A stretch of 64,000 bases of DNA from positions 6,712,329-6,776,328 of the forward strand of contig NC_068355.1 in assembly GCF_020536995.1 (NCBI RefSeq). Direction: 5' to 3'. The notes beneath the pieces are model-generated. The model ran no database searches, was not told the origin of the DNA, and saw only the letters and a program-made list of their open reading frames with translations. The stretch is from Dreissena polymorpha (taxonomy: Eukaryota; Mollusca; Bivalvia; Myida; Dreissenidae). Shown here piece by piece: positions 27,101-32,818 of the stretch; within the stretch, counting starts at the first letter, position 1; the number at the start of each line of letters is the position of its first letter. The position numbers were made by a program, and so were the translations under genes.

Positions 27101-28273
27101 ATGCATCCACACGATCTGTGGAGAAATAACGATCGAATAGAAGAACGATAAATTGATATCTCAATAGATCTGGCTGTTGAAAATAAAATCGTTACACTAT
27201 TTGGCACGGTGCGTCAGACTGACCTGCGCAAGGAGAAAGGCCTTAATAATCTTAACGACATATTTAGTACAGGCCGTCTCACATAACAACCGCATCATGC
27301 GAAAATAGGCCTTATTCCATACACGACCGGCGAAGCTCCAGACCAGGCTACGCATCCGCGAAGTCTACCAATCCATTATAACCTAAAGGAAAGTTTCGTC
27401 ATCTCGTTAGCAGACCGAGTAACTCCTGACCTAGCTAAAGAAACTTTAGTGTACAGTTTATATAGCATTGACAGAAGTTGTGCCAGTCAAAAATAATCAA
27501 AAGCGACATTTAAACTTATGGTAGCCAGAACTACCCCTGACCAGACTGCGCAATTGTTACACTAATGCATTTGGCATTTGACACATTTTAGGCATGACGC
27601 GGCTAAAAATAATTTGACGGCTATCCCTCATTAAATGCATTCGATCGTGATAAATGGAACATTAACAAACAACAGAGGGCATGCGACGGTCGAGTGATGA
27701 ACCGTGTTAAGCAACAAAACATGTCAGAAAAACTCAAAATAATTGACGATATATATAATATTTATATATTAAACTTATAAACTCACGTTGCAAATAGTTG
27801 TATCTCAAGAAACCTTTCAGTGTTTAATTGTTGAATCATGTGTCACTGAGACTGGTTCTTTCGAAAAAGAATGCATGTGATTTCATATATGCATATATGA
27901 AATCAGTTTAAATTTTTGAACAATACACACATATGTATGGTTATTATAGTTTTAATTAACGTCTGTAATAATCGTAAACACAAATAGTTTTAAATTATCC
28001 GCGTTCTGGGGAAACTGTGCGTAATGCATGCGAACAGGATCGGCCCAGATTAGCCCGTGCAGTCCGGTTTAAAGGGAGTATCTTCTTAGCTAAATCCAGT
28101 TTAGGCGGAATGTGTCATCTCAGATTAGCCTGTGGGGATTGAACGAGCTAATCGTGGCAGACACTTTCCGCACACGCATGAAGCCCAGTTCTGACAGACC
28201 CAGACTCAACTAATACAGTTCTTACCTCTCGTGCACATTCGGTGTAATTCATGGTACCTTTCCGTTGCCAAAT
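315..28273 (-). CDS. Ankyrin-repeat protein gene, 16 exons visible, 3' end outside window
   Basis: Spliced minus-strand gene assembled by eye from AG/GT boundaries and frame. Exons from 5' to 3': 28226-28273, 25542-25637, 24710-24826, 23724-23960, 23363-23461, 19781-19876, 18054-18152, 15661-15723, 14092-14184, 12110-12259, 11637-11729, 9505-9741, 8617-8793, 7980-8066, 2961-3044, 315-401. Every exon is a multiple of three and every intron is phase 0, giving 621 codons. Ankyrin-type segments are NGDTALHLAVREG, GGTLLHQTVDKPRVF, HAVEVNNYELVKLL, NGNTPLLRAIEEG and SLFEASARGDVEKV. A Cys-containing stretch without clear ankyrin repeats lies in the 23724-23960 exon. The likely start is ACCATGAAT at 28252. 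Ankyrin repeats bind proteins; I see no enzymatic domain, signal peptide or membrane segment, so the specific role is unknown. The C-terminal part, which may hold a defining domain, is beyond position 1. Confidence 0.85.
402..539. other. Intron, no recognisable element
   Basis: AT-rich intron between exon 16 and the 31-bp minisatellite; nothing recognised. Confidence 0.5.
540..1985. repeat. 31-bp minisatellite with 66-bp higher-order section
   Basis: About 1.4 kb of tandem repeats in the intron between exons 15 and 16. The common unit is about 31 bp (GGAAGGTGTGGATCATTG then TACATAGGGCATT), seen for example at 972 and 1003. The left end (about 555-780) repeats with a 66-bp period (AAGGTGTGC at 555, 621, 687), that is, a dimer of two variant units. 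Because 66 is divisible by three, long open frames appear on both strands; these are products of periodicity, not genes. Confidence 0.95.
2230..2960 (-). repeat. Donor-derived tandem array of exon 15 (about 36-bp unit)
   Basis: On the minus strand exon 15 ends GACTGTAACCAAACACAG|GTGGGTAAAC. The same exon tail plus donor recurs in the intron, first 36 bp downstream as GACAGTAACCAAACACAG|GTGGGTG, then repeatedly with units of about 34-37 bp. At least nine units are clear to about 2600; more diverged ones continue to about 2230. Most units keep ACAGGTGGGTG or a close variant. Divergence increases with distance from the exon. Confidence 0.85.
2961..3044 (-). CDS. Ankyrin gene, exon 15
   Basis: 28 codons from acceptor TTCTTTCTTCAG to donor CAG|GTGGGT; peptide AGESLDQKLVKIAEKH to WIDCNQTQ. 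Not an obvious ankyrin repeat by itself. Its last 18 bases and donor seed the tandem array downstream, so several alternative donors follow the one chosen here. The first is chosen because it joins in phase with exon 16 and matches the exon-side end of the array. Confidence 0.75.
3060..4588. other. Intron with fragments of dispersed repeats
   Basis: No exon found. The stretch 3388-3460 repeats GGGAGGGTTTNTGTCCGG. The stretch 4058-4150 has inverted ends (TTGATATCCCCCACC and GGCGGGGGATAAT), a dispersed mollusc-type repeat fragment. The remainder is AT-rich without structure I can name. Confidence 0.5.
4589..4845. repeat. MITE-A copy
   Basis: Full-length copy of the main palindromic MITE: begins GAGTCGTGTTCTGAGAAAAC and ends with the inverted sequence TTCTCAGAACATGACTC. 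Both arms carry CCCAGATTAGCCTGTGCAG or its complement around a less symmetric centre (GATTTTTGCTAAGAAGAGAC). Short open frames across it are arm-derived. Confidence 0.9.
4846..5437. other. Intron, no recognisable element
   Basis: AT-rich, no exon, no repeat boundary recognised. Confidence 0.5.
5438..5675. repeat. MITE-A copy, diverged
   Basis: Ends GAGACACGTTCTGAGAAAAC and GTTTTCTCAGAACGCGGC; arms with AGATTAGCCTGTGCAGTCC. An extra partial arm segment (CCCTGATTAGTCTGTGTGG) sits near the left side. A second degraded piece of the same family may lie at about 5715-5850. Confidence 0.85.
6000..6310. repeat. Dispersed mollusc-type repeat fragment
   Basis: Contains AAGGGCCATAATTTAGTGA and TGCCTAACGCCATGGGGGC, sequence I associate with dispersed bivalve repeats (memory, not checked). 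A 70-codon open frame here has no recognisable domain. Confidence 0.4.
6763..6986. repeat. MITE-A copy
   Basis: Starts GAGTAACGTTCTGAGAAAAC and ends TTTTCTCAGAACACTACTC. The centre carries TATTTTTAGTTTCAAGGAAG, which defines a second centre variant also present at 24441-24689 and 25248-25507. Confidence 0.9.
6987..7979. other. Intron, no recognisable element
   Basis: Nearly 1 kb of AT-rich intron between exons 15 and 14 with no exon or repeat boundary that I can name. Confidence 0.5.
7980..8066 (-). CDS. Ankyrin gene, exon 14
   Basis: 29 codons from acceptor CAACTTTTAG to donor GAG|GTATGT. The peptide runs from YIAKELPAIVLRLF to FYPQELLNIVDE; not an obvious ankyrin repeat. Phase 0 on both sides. 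Confidence 0.8.
8108..8326. repeat. MITE-C copy (relative of MITE-B)
   Basis: Palindromic element with ends TTAACTCTTTCAGTGCTGG-like and CAGCATGCAAAGTGTTAA. The centre is a near-perfect hairpin around GATGAGACGCCACAGAAC, flanked by TTTGGATCC on both sides. It shares the GATGAGACGCC core and GCAAACAG motif with MITE-B but has different outer sequence. Lies about 40 bp upstream (gene sense) of exon 14. Confidence 0.8.
8617..8793 (-). CDS. Ankyrin gene, exon 13
   Basis: 59 codons from acceptor GATTATCAG to donor AGG|GTAAAA. Contains the ankyrin signature NGNTPLLRAIEEG followed by MDRNKDGFTARELAQKRG, a second repeat start. Phase 0 at both ends. Confidence 0.85.
8940..9330. repeat. Degenerate short tandem repeat
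   Basis: Intronic run of loosely repeated pieces such as TTAACTATTTCTGACA and GATATTCATTAACAATTTC, spaced roughly 25-30 bp. Too diverged to give a firm unit. Confidence 0.45.
9505..9741 (-). CDS. Ankyrin gene, exon 12
   Basis: 79 codons, one of the two longest exons; acceptor CATATTCAG, donor CAG|GTTTAT (weak beyond GT). Holds two ankyrin-like units: GKTILSHAVEVNNYELVKLL with DNGANV, then IPLYQKALRRDLDVNIVKLL. Confidence 0.85.
9742..11286. other. Intron, no recognisable element
   Basis: About 1.5 kb of AT-rich intron. No exon with splice sites and no repeat boundary recognised. Confidence 0.45.
11287..11690 (-). repeat. Donor-derived tandem array of exon 11 (49-bp unit, 8 copies)
   Basis: Eight head-to-tail units of 48-50 bp (units start at 11480 and 11529, so 49 bp). 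In gene sense each unit holds the exon 11 tail GGAAAACCCTGGCC to AGATACAG and then GGTAAATATCCCAGG, so each repeats the exon end and its donor. The copy at 11637-11690 belongs to the real exon. The unit near 11439 is the most diverged. Open frames across the array are periodicity products. Confidence 0.9.
11637..11729 (-). CDS. Ankyrin gene, exon 11
   Basis: 31 codons from acceptor CCATGTACAG to donor AGG|GTAAAT. The peptide includes ELIHAVLCEDAELARTVL, an ankyrin-like helix pair, and ends WENPGLCVNNRYR. The last half of the exon and the donor are the source of the array at 11287-11690. Seven further potential donors follow; the first keeps phase 0 with exon 12. Confidence 0.8.
11768..12005. 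repeat. MITE-A copy, strongly decayed
   Basis: Recognisable by GCTTAATGCATGTGCGTAAA, TTAGCCTGTGCAGTCTGCAC and the right arm GCGCACATGCATTAAG. The outer ends are degraded. Begins about 40 bp upstream (gene sense) of exon 11. Confidence 0.75.
12110..12259 (-). CDS. Ankyrin gene, exon 10
   Basis: 50 codons, acceptor ATACTCTATAG, donor AGC|GTATGA. The peptide is charged and lysine-rich (EGKSLLEWTRDKAESLPL, NEYKKEKDTAKKAFQLL); a spacer between ankyrin blocks rather than a clear repeat. Confidence 0.8.
12416..12626. repeat. MITE-A copy, decayed
   Basis: Arms visible as TTAATGCATGTGCGTAAAG and CACTTTATGCACATGCATTA; the centre has CTGATTAGCCTGTGTGG. Left arm shortened. Confidence 0.75.
12627..13387. 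other. Intron, no recognisable element
   Basis: AT-rich intron with a short run of ATATCACATGTATATCATA variants near 13235-13285; nothing else seen. Confidence 0.5.
13388..13650. repeat. MITE-A copy
   Basis: Full length: GAGTCGCGTTCTGAGAAAAC to TTCCCTGAACACGACTC, flanked on both sides by CAATT or AATTG, a possible target duplication. Confidence 0.9.
13738..13967. repeat. MITE-B copy, full length
   Basis: TTAACCCATTTATGCCTAG to CTAGGCATAAATCGGTTAA with central hairpin GATGAGACGCC/GGCGTCTCATC. TTAA on both sides. Confidence 0.9.
14092..14184 (-). CDS. Ankyrin gene, exon 9
   Basis: 31 codons from acceptor GTTTTTTTAG to donor AAG|GTAAGT. The peptide SVIVAVRDNHFNMLYRLYK looks like a degenerate ankyrin helix pair. 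Phase 0. Confidence 0.8.
14311..14477. repeat. MITE-B copy, left half shortened
   Basis: TTAACCCATTTATGCCAAG to CTAGGCATAAATGGGTTAA; lacks part of the left subterminal block that has ATTAGGGATGTCTAG in other copies. Central palindrome GATGAGACGCTGCATGATGC retained. Confidence 0.85.
14478..15660. other. Intron with an unexplained 101-codon open frame
   Basis: AT-rich intron. An open frame at 15076-15381 (plus) has no recognisable domain, no similarity I can name and no clear splice context; probably chance or an old repeat. Confidence 0.4.
15661..15723 (-). CDS. Ankyrin gene, exon 8
   Basis: 21 codons from acceptor GTTGAACAG to donor GAG|GTATGT. The peptide LGQTPVDEAEGPIKTFL completes the repeat begun in exon 7. 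Short, but both splice sites and phase fit. Confidence 0.75.
15724..16197. other. Intron, no recognisable element
   Basis: AT-rich sequence between exon 8 and the LINE; nothing recognised. Confidence 0.5.
16210..17920 (+). mobile_element. RTE-type LINE, 5'-truncated, inserted antisense in the ankyrin intron
   Basis: A 1.7-kb non-LTR retrotransposon fragment flanked by a 12-bp direct repeat ATACATATGAGT (16198-16209 and 17921-17932). The coding part begins with a frame giving EEEKLKRWK, then shifts frame into 16403-17809 (468 codons). Reverse transcriptase motifs are present: LPKKGDLGNCNNWQGITLLS, motif A VDFEKAFDSLNRDSLW, motif B GVKQGCIHSPLLFS and catalytic YADD in LDYADDIGLL. Compared with the family as I remember it, about 45 residues are missing between SKIFSRIILQ and the motif A block, so the enzyme is unlikely to work. 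No endonuclease domain is left. It ends GGATTGAATGA, the kind of short 3' tail seen in RTE elements. It is inserted within the first bases of a MITE-A copy. Confidence 0.85.
17929..18025. repeat. MITE-A, 97-bp near-perfect palindrome
   Basis: Centre-deleted copy: GAGTCGTGTTCTGGGAAAAC to TTTTCTCAGAACACGACTC with almost no loop (GTAAAGGGACGACACTTTAC at the centre). Ends 28 bp beyond the donor of ankyrin exon 7. Its first four bases form part of the LINE target duplication. Confidence 0.9.
18054..18152 (-). CDS. Ankyrin gene, exon 7
   Basis: 33 codons, exactly one canonical ankyrin repeat: NGDTALHLAVREGKMEIVEA then CSADLTLRNK. Acceptor TGTATTTCAG, donor AAG|GTATAG. The best single piece of evidence for the family. 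Confidence 0.92.
18425..19180 (-). repeat. tRNA-derived repeat, minus-strand arm of an inverted pair
   Basis: Read on the minus strand it contains a tRNA-like head (GAGCACGGTTGGCCGAATGG and GGTTCAAGCCCAGTTGAGG, A and B boxes) followed by ACTGGAGCTGTTTAGGTCC and a tail ending AATGTCCCTTTAAG. Sequence upstream of the head (AGAGCATGG, TCGTTTCGCGTTGCAAAGC on plus) is also shared with the partner at 20985-21400, so the unit is longer than the SINE alone. It is interrupted by another SINE at 18610-18820. Confidence 0.7.
18610..18820 (+). mobile_element. tRNA-derived SINE nested in another tRNA-derived repeat
   Basis: Inserted with a 9-bp target duplication TAAAAGTCT (18601-18609 and 18821-18829). 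The head is tRNA-like: GGTCGCGGTGATGTAATGGA (A-box region) and GGTTCGATTCC (B box). Tail TAGGTTTAAACTAAAC. Not a functional tRNA gene: the body runs on well past the B box and there is no clean acceptor stem. Confidence 0.8.
19375..19500 (-). repeat. tRNA-derived SINE fragment
   Basis: On the minus strand ATGGTTCGGTATAAGGAG and GGGTCAATCCCAATTGAGG resemble A- and B-box regions of a tRNA head followed by CTGGGATTTTTCTGGCC. Old and short. Confidence 0.5.
19590..19712. repeat. Dispersed repeat fragment (second copy at 27430-27545)
   Basis: Shares CTAGCTAAAGAAACTT, AAAAGCGACATTTAAA and GCCAGAACTA with 27430-27545 in the same orientation. Family unknown. Confidence 0.6.
19781..19876 (-). CDS. Ankyrin gene, exon 6
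   Basis: 32 codons, one ankyrin repeat: GGTLLHQTVDKPRVF, ILANNGVPINVQDK. Acceptor TTTTTTCCAG, donor AAA|GTAAGT. Flanked by a long inverted repeat pair (18425-19180 and 20985-21400). Confidence 0.85.
20985..21400 (+). repeat. tRNA-derived repeat, plus-strand arm of the inverted pair
   Basis: Complementary to 18425-19180: shares CCTTTTCACGTTTTGTCAA, GCGTTGCAACGCGAAAAG, GAGCCCTGTTGAGGGTTAC and a tail with ACTGGAGCTTTTTAGATC. Most of the tRNA head is deleted in this copy. Confidence 0.7.
21790..22400 (+). mobile_element. LINE 3' fragment
   Basis: Plus-strand pieces of an old non-LTR element: VNDAVFFSETTQELQKSL (after the reverse transcriptase core) at about 21806, then in another frame a Cys/His motif CNICSSHDIEDEYHFVNVC at about 22000. 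It ends with AATAAACTTTCTGTTCTGTT, probably a 3' terminus with a short repeated tail. Frame is broken and no catalytic core remains. Clade not resolved. Confidence 0.65.
22955..23144. repeat. MITE-B copy, centre deleted
   Basis: TTAACCCATTTATGCCTAG to GGCATAAATGGGTTAA. The left arm keeps GCGTAGTCCCAGATGAGACG; the rest of the central hairpin is missing. Confidence 0.85.
23363..23461 (-). CDS. Ankyrin gene, exon 5
   Basis: 33 codons from acceptor AACTGTTACAG to donor AAG|GTATGC. The peptide DDHSRFVPEKKEPTLAMEAS to FGIKYSTK is a linker before the canonical repeats of exons 6-7. Confidence 0.8.
23466..23593. repeat. Two-copy 63-bp tandem duplication next to exon 5 acceptor
   Basis: CAGTTATTGCACAAAACTCG followed by TTTAACTATGCCTCGTTG occurs twice in direct orientation immediately upstream (gene sense) of exon 5, so the polypyrimidine/acceptor neighbourhood is partly doubled. 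Confidence 0.8.
23724..23960 (-). CDS. Ankyrin gene, exon 4
   Basis: 79 codons, markedly GC-richer than its surroundings. Acceptor ACTCACACAG, donor ACG|GTAAAG. The peptide has Cys-containing GLCDEWSSKEHGPDKCPRQ, then ERHGMELLKLKIDAIRQGK and a proline-rich end (FLPHTPPPKQNKPPYET). No ankyrin signature; possibly a linker domain. Four Cys in the first half could bind metal, but no named motif fits. Confidence 0.85.
24124..24189. repeat. (TA)n microsatellite
   Basis: About 66 bp of alternating TA in the intron between exons 4 and 3. Confidence 0.98.
24441..24689. repeat. MITE-A copy
   Basis: GTGTCGCGTGTCAGAAAACT to TTTTCTCAGAACGCGACTC; centre variant TATTTTTAGTTTCAAGGAAG. Its right end is 20 bp from the donor of exon 3. 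Confidence 0.9.
24710..24826 (-). CDS. Ankyrin gene, exon 3
   Basis: 39 codons from acceptor ATGTTTTGCAG to donor TGG|GTAAGT. Contains DPINFAIECGKEKAAIYL, an ankyrin-like helix pair, ending with FPLNHVFW. Confidence 0.85.
25248..25507. repeat. MITE-A copy
   Basis: GAGTCGTGTTCTGAGAAAAC to TTCTCAGAACACGGCTC; centre variant TATTTTTAGTTTCAATGAAG. Ends 34 bp from the donor of exon 2. Confidence 0.9.
25542..25637 (-). CDS. Ankyrin gene, exon 2
   Basis: 32 codons from acceptor ATGCTTGTAG to donor AAG|GTAACA. Contains LKASIRAGRVSELRGLLEP, an ankyrin-like helix pair, then a charged end (SSKEVKEIDEK). Confidence 0.85.
25715..26110. repeat. MITE-A copy with an expanded 28-30-bp array in its right arm
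   Basis: Left part TAGGCGGAAAGTTTCATCCC and right end CAGAGCACGACTTA are MITE-A. Between about 25760 and 26075 the arm segment TGCTTATCTGGGACGACACT plus TTACACACA is repeated about 11 times, with units differing by TTACAC or TTACGC. Lies about 80 bp upstream (gene sense) of exon 2. Open frames of about 100 codons here (LSGTTLTHMLIWDD repeats) are periodicity products. Confidence 0.9.
26111..26588. other. Intron, no recognisable element
   Basis: AT-rich intron sequence, nothing recognised. Confidence 0.5.
26589..26780. repeat. MITE-D copy
   Basis: Starts GGAGCTGCGTCATGCGAAAA and ends TTATTTTCGCATGGAGCGCC, its imperfect inverse, with GTCTGGTCAGGATCTCC inside. A decayed relative lies at about 27285-27400 (CGCATCATGCGAAAATAGGC, GAAGCTCCAGACCAG). 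Confidence 0.75.
27285..27600. repeat. Decayed MITE-D piece and dispersed repeat
   Basis: A MITE-D half at about 27285-27400 followed by the repeat shared with 19590-19712 at 27430-27545, then CATGACGCGGCTAAAAATAA, perhaps the other MITE-D end. This suggests insertion of the latter repeat into a MITE-D copy. Confidence 0.5.
27994..28208. repeat. MITE-A copy, decayed
   Basis: CCGCGTTCTGGGGAAACTG to AGTTCTGACAGACCCAGACTC with CAGATTAGCCCGTGCAGTCC. Ends 17 bp from the donor of exon 1. Confidence 0.8.
28226..28273 (-). CDS. Ankyrin gene, exon 1 of the visible part (probable start)
   Basis: Acceptor-like GATGTTTTACAG, then 48 bases open throughout, then donor GAG|GTAAGA. ACCATGAAT at 28252 gives MNYTECARE joined in phase 0 to exon 2. 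The seven codons before the ATG (IWQRKGT) are also open and the exon is a multiple of three, so an upstream coding exon cannot be excluded. Otherwise the AG marks a 5'-UTR intron. Confidence 0.7.
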
Positions 28274-28880
28274 CTGTAAAACATCCAAAATAGAGTTGAT
28301 GGTAAACAAGCTATGTCATACAATACGAAATAATTAAACTTTAAGTCCATAAAAAACGACGTGAAATTTTATTTTGTAATTCTAAAAAAAAAACACTATC
28401 AACTGCATAACAAATACGGAAAAATATCAACATGTGCATTTAAATGTCAAAACATTAAAACAGTGAAATATAATTAACTGTAAACATAATATAATTCCCC
28501 TTTATTCAACATACGAATTTTGAGTAAAGATATTTCCAGTCCGAATACAAGCTCTCCATTATATTTCGCTTTACCAACTACACTCAACTGTGGCCTGTAA
28601 TCGCCGGTGTCTGGTTATATCTTTATTGATATGATTTCTATTTTCCTTTTGTTGTTACAAGCTCATTTAATATTGATACAGTGGGTTAATTTAACACAAG
28701 GTCGTGGAAATTCAAATAGACACATTGTATAAAGGCAAATCATTTCGCAGTCATACAATAGTTTTTTTGAATCAGCCAAGAGTTATAATTTTGACTTCTG
28801 ATTGTGATAAAACCTTACACTTTAATCACAGAATACGGCTTCTCTGTGGTAAATTGATAAAATGCGACAAACATGACAAT
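28274..28880. other. No recognisable element
   Basis: Upstream of the visible 5' end of the ankyrin gene; AT-rich, no TATA or exon that I can defend. Confidence 0.4.
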
Positions 28881-28882
28881 AT

Positions 28883-29144
28883 GAGTCGTGTTCTGAGAAA
28901 ACTGGGCTTAATGCAAGAGCGAACAGTGTCGTCCCAGATTAGCCTGTGCAGTCCGCACAGGCTAGTCAGGGATGACACTTTCAGCCTGAATTGGATTTTT
29001 GCTAAGAAGAGACTTCATTTAAACGTAAAATGTCATAAAAGCGGAAAGTGTCGTACCTAATTAGCCTGTGCCGACTGCACGGGCTAATCTGGGACGACAG
29101 TTGACGCACATTCATTATGCCCAGTTTTCTCAGAACGCGACTCA
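28883..29144. repeat. MITE-A copy, full length
   Basis: GAGTCGTGTTCTGAGAAAAC to TTCTCAGAACGCGACTC, centre GATTTTTGCTAAGAAGAGAC; flanked by AATAT/ATATA-like sequence. Confidence 0.9.
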
Positions 29145-29278
29145 TATAATTAGCACATCAACACCAAAAGAAACTAGCAAACACTGGTGCAAATGGGTCC
29201 GATAGTGCGAGTACCAAATCCGATCACTGAGAGGACTTGTTGGATCATCAATCTCGTACACTCTACCGCGCAAAAGCT

Positions 29279-29837
29279 TTAACCTATTTATGCCTAGTGG
29301 ACTCTCCCATCCTTCTAAATTGGATCAATTTATTTCCAAAATTAGGGATGTCTAGTATATGTATTTCTATATTTAGAATATTTCTTACAGAAATTCCTTT
29401 AAGCAAACAGCGTAGACCCAGATGAGACGCCACATCATGCACATGTACAGCATGTAAAAGGTGTACTTAATTATAGCTTACAGTTATCTAGGTCCATCCA
29501 ATTATATTTAACCCATTTATGCCTAGTGGACTCTCCCATCCTTATAAATTGGATCAATTTATTTTCAAAATTAGGGATGTCTAGTATATTTATTTCTATA
29601 TTTAGAATATTTCTTACAGAAATTCCTTTAAGCATACAGCACAGACCCTGATGAGACCCATCATGCGGCGTCTCATCAGGGTCTACGCTGTTTGCCAAGG
29701 CCTTTTTTCCAGACGCTAGGCATAAATGGGTTAAGTGAAAGTAAATATATATGTATAATGCATGTAGTAACATGCTAATGGCCCGACGCTGCACAGCATG
29801 TAAAAGATGAATTTAATAATAACCTACAGTTATCTAG
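29279..29837. repeat. Two MITE-B copies in a local duplication
   Basis: A truncated MITE-B (29279-29437) and a full copy (29508-29734) in the same orientation. The flank CAGTTATCTAGGTCCATCCA occurs after each of them (about 29480 and 29830), so the second arose by local duplication or both flank a repeated unit. Confidence 0.8.
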
Positions 29838-30239
29838 GTCCATCCAATTATATTTAATTGATTTTTTAACTCAAATGATAAAACATATGCAATTCAATTG
29901 AAACATGGAGATCAACTGTCTTTAGTGAAAAAAATATTGCAGCAAACATGGAGATTAACTGTCTTTAGTGAAAAAATAATATTACAGCAACACATTCATC
30001 CCACTTTCGATACTTTTTTACAGTAAACAGTAACTTAAATAAATGCATTAACCCCCACTTTTAAAAAGTTTTCTCCGGCGACATTGTTTTTCTTTTAGCG
30101 TAAATCTCTACTTTATCAGACGCATTGTTTGAGAAAGCTCTTTGCTTATCCAAAATGTTTAAAGAAGAGGCGTTTTTTTATTTGACACATCATACTTAAG
30201 CAGTGTTACTTTTATGTCGTTTTTATAAAATATTCTGTG
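29735..30239. other. AT-rich, no recognisable element
   Basis: Contains the repeated flank at about 29785-29865 and a small direct repeat (ACTGTCTTTAGTGAAAAAA at about 29910 and 29955). Nothing else recognised. Confidence 0.5.
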
Positions 30240-32530
30240 GCATAGCTCGACGAATGTGTCCCTTCAATCTTTATATACACTTTTAAATAGCGTTTTAAAA
30301 AAGCACGCCCCTTACAAGCAAAAGAGAATAAATAGCACACACATGCCAAAATGGATAAACCAAGAAGTTCTAAAAAGTATGCGCGATAGAGATCATTGCC
30401 GCAAAATTAAAGACTGTGAAAATTATAAACTGTTACGAAATAAAACTACGACATTAATTCGCAAAAGCAAGAAAGAATATTGCAACAATGCTGTTAAAAA
30501 TGGTACTAGTACGGCACATATTTGGAAAAATTTGAAAATTATATCTAATAATGACAATGATCAAAACTGCGGAATGAATTTGCCAAATAAAATTTTAGTG
30601 AACGGTGTGTATGTTGAGGGCAAAAGTAGGATCCTAATTACCTTAAATGAGCATTTTACAAACATATCAAACATTGTTGATAAACTGAAATTTCACGAAG
30701 AAAACTTTTCTTATTTAAAGTTATATCTCGACAAATGCTTAAAACGGCATGAATTTTCTATAAATTGCATTACCCCTCTCGAAGTAAGTATAATAATTGG
30801 CAATTTAAATGTTAACAAGGCTACGTGAATCGACGGGATCGGTGCAAATATTATAAAACACTGTGGAGAGCATATTGTTTTACCAATAACCTCGATAATA
30901 AAAAATAGTATTCGTACAGGAATTTTCCCCGATTTGTTAAAAGAAGCGTATGTTTTACCAATATATATAGGCTCAGACAGAGAGGACTGTAATAACTATC
31001 GTCCGATCTCAATATTGACAACTATATCCAAGATATTCGAAAGACATCTATCAAATGAATTAAAAGAACTTTCTCGTGTAACAAATGTGTTAAATAAACA
31101 TCAGTCGGGGTAAGAGAAAATCATTCTTGCCAAACAGCACTGATTCGACTCATTGATGAGTGGCTAAAAGATATAGATAATGGTAATTGTATTGGTTCTG
31201 TTTTTATTGACATGAAAAAAGCTTTTGATTTAGTAGATCATGGAATTCTGTTGTACAAACTAAAGCTTCATCACTTTTCAGACGGTACCTTGTCCCTTTT
31301 TCGCTCTTATGTTAGTCAAAAACAACAATGCGTTAAACTAGGGACTAGTTTTTTCTACTCCGTTAACTATTATGAGTGGTGTCCCTCAAGGTTCTATTTT
31401 GGGCCCTCTCTTGTTTCTAATTTAAATAAATGATATTGGGTTATTATTAAACCAATAAGACATAGATTTGTATGCTGATGACTCGACACTATATGGTACA
31501 GGGGCCAATCCTTCAAAAATTCAGACTAATTTACAAAATGATATTTATTCCATACAAAAATGGTGCACCCTCAATAACATGGTGATAAACCCTAATAAAT
31601 CAAAATGCATGCTTATTTGCTCAAAACAAAAAATAAGAATATCAACCTTAATCAAAAATAGACAATAATGCTATTGAGAATGTCACTAGCCATAATATTT
31701 TAGGACTTAACATCGACAGACATCTTCAATGGAAAGTACACATTGATAAAACATGCTCTAATATAAGCAGTAAAATATCTCTGCTTAAAAAGATATCAAA
31801 TTATCTCACTTTTGATATGAAGAAATTATTTCATAATTCATATATTCTAACCAATTTCGATTATTGTTGTACGATATGGGGAAACGCTAATAAAACCAAT
31901 TTAACAAAAGTGAATGTTTTACAAAAACGCGCAGCGAAAGTCATTCTACAAAAGCCAAATAGAACACCATCCACAGATTTGTTTTTACAGCTTAATTGGC
32001 TCTCGTTTAATAATAGATGTAAATACCACACGGCAATCTTAATATATAAATGTGTCAACAATCAGACTCCAGAATATTAAAATGATATTATAACTTTTTC
32101 TCAAAATCACAACTATAACATAAGATCTTCCTCCCATAACGATATTATTTATTCCAAAGCAAAATAAATACAGGTTATAAGAAACGATCTTTTTCATACC
32201 ATAGCATGAATATCGGGAACAGTATACCAATTGGAATAAGAATGACATGCTCTATCTCTGCTTTTAAAAGGCAATATAAAGCACATTTATTTTCTAATCA
32301 ATGATATGTCATGTTATTTTATAATCAATGTTAATTCGTGTGTGTCTGTCTAAAAGACAAAATGTATGATATGTATAGGTGTAAGAAAATATTGTTTAAA
32401 TGTTTTACTTGTTATAGACCTATTTGTGTATTCATTTTATGAAGGCCACACTGTAAAAAAGTATTGATTCATCTGCATAATATGTATACTGTGTCATTGT
32501 CTTAATGTGTAACCTTCAGTAAATAAAGCC
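30240..32530 (+). mobile_element. CR1/L2-type LINE, decayed
   Basis: Plus-strand non-LTR retrotransposon lacking the endonuclease end. 30256-30828 gives the linker region (MPKWINQEVLKSMRDRDHCR, KSKKEYCNNAV). After a stop the RT continues as LKEAYVLPIYIGSDREDCNN and NYRPISILTTISKIFERHLS, then KKAFDLVDHGILLYKLKL (motif A), YADDSTLYGTG (catalytic YADD) at 31470, and the C-terminal NFDYCCTIWGNANKTNL at 31850. Several stops and frame changes separate these blocks, so it is dead. The 3' end runs into (TTA)n. Placement in the CR1/L2/Crack/Jockey group is from motif style; exact clade uncertain. Confidence 0.85.

Positions 32531-32590
<60 letters not shown>
32531..32590. repeat. (TTA)n microsatellite, LINE tail
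   Basis: About 60 bp of TTA directly after the LINE 3' end (AATAAAGCC), consistent with a microsatellite tail as in CR1/L2-like elements. Confidence 0.95.
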
Positions 32591-32624
32591 ATGTATGGAT
32601 ATTGTGATTCCAATTTAACCCATT

Positions 32625-32818
32625 TATGCCTAGTGGACTCTCCCATCCTTCTAAATTGGATCAATTTATTTTCAAAAATTTCTAGCATACTTATTTCTAT
32701 ATTTAGAATATTTCTCACAGAAATTCCTTTAAGCAAACAGCGCAGACCCTGATGAGACGCCGCATTATACGCTCTTTGCCAATGCCTTTTTTCTAGATGC
32801 TAGGCATAAATGGGTTAA
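32625..32818. repeat. MITE-B copy
   Basis: TTAACCCATTTATGCCTAG to CTAGGCATAAATGGGTTAA; the central palindrome is partly deleted. Confidence 0.9.
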
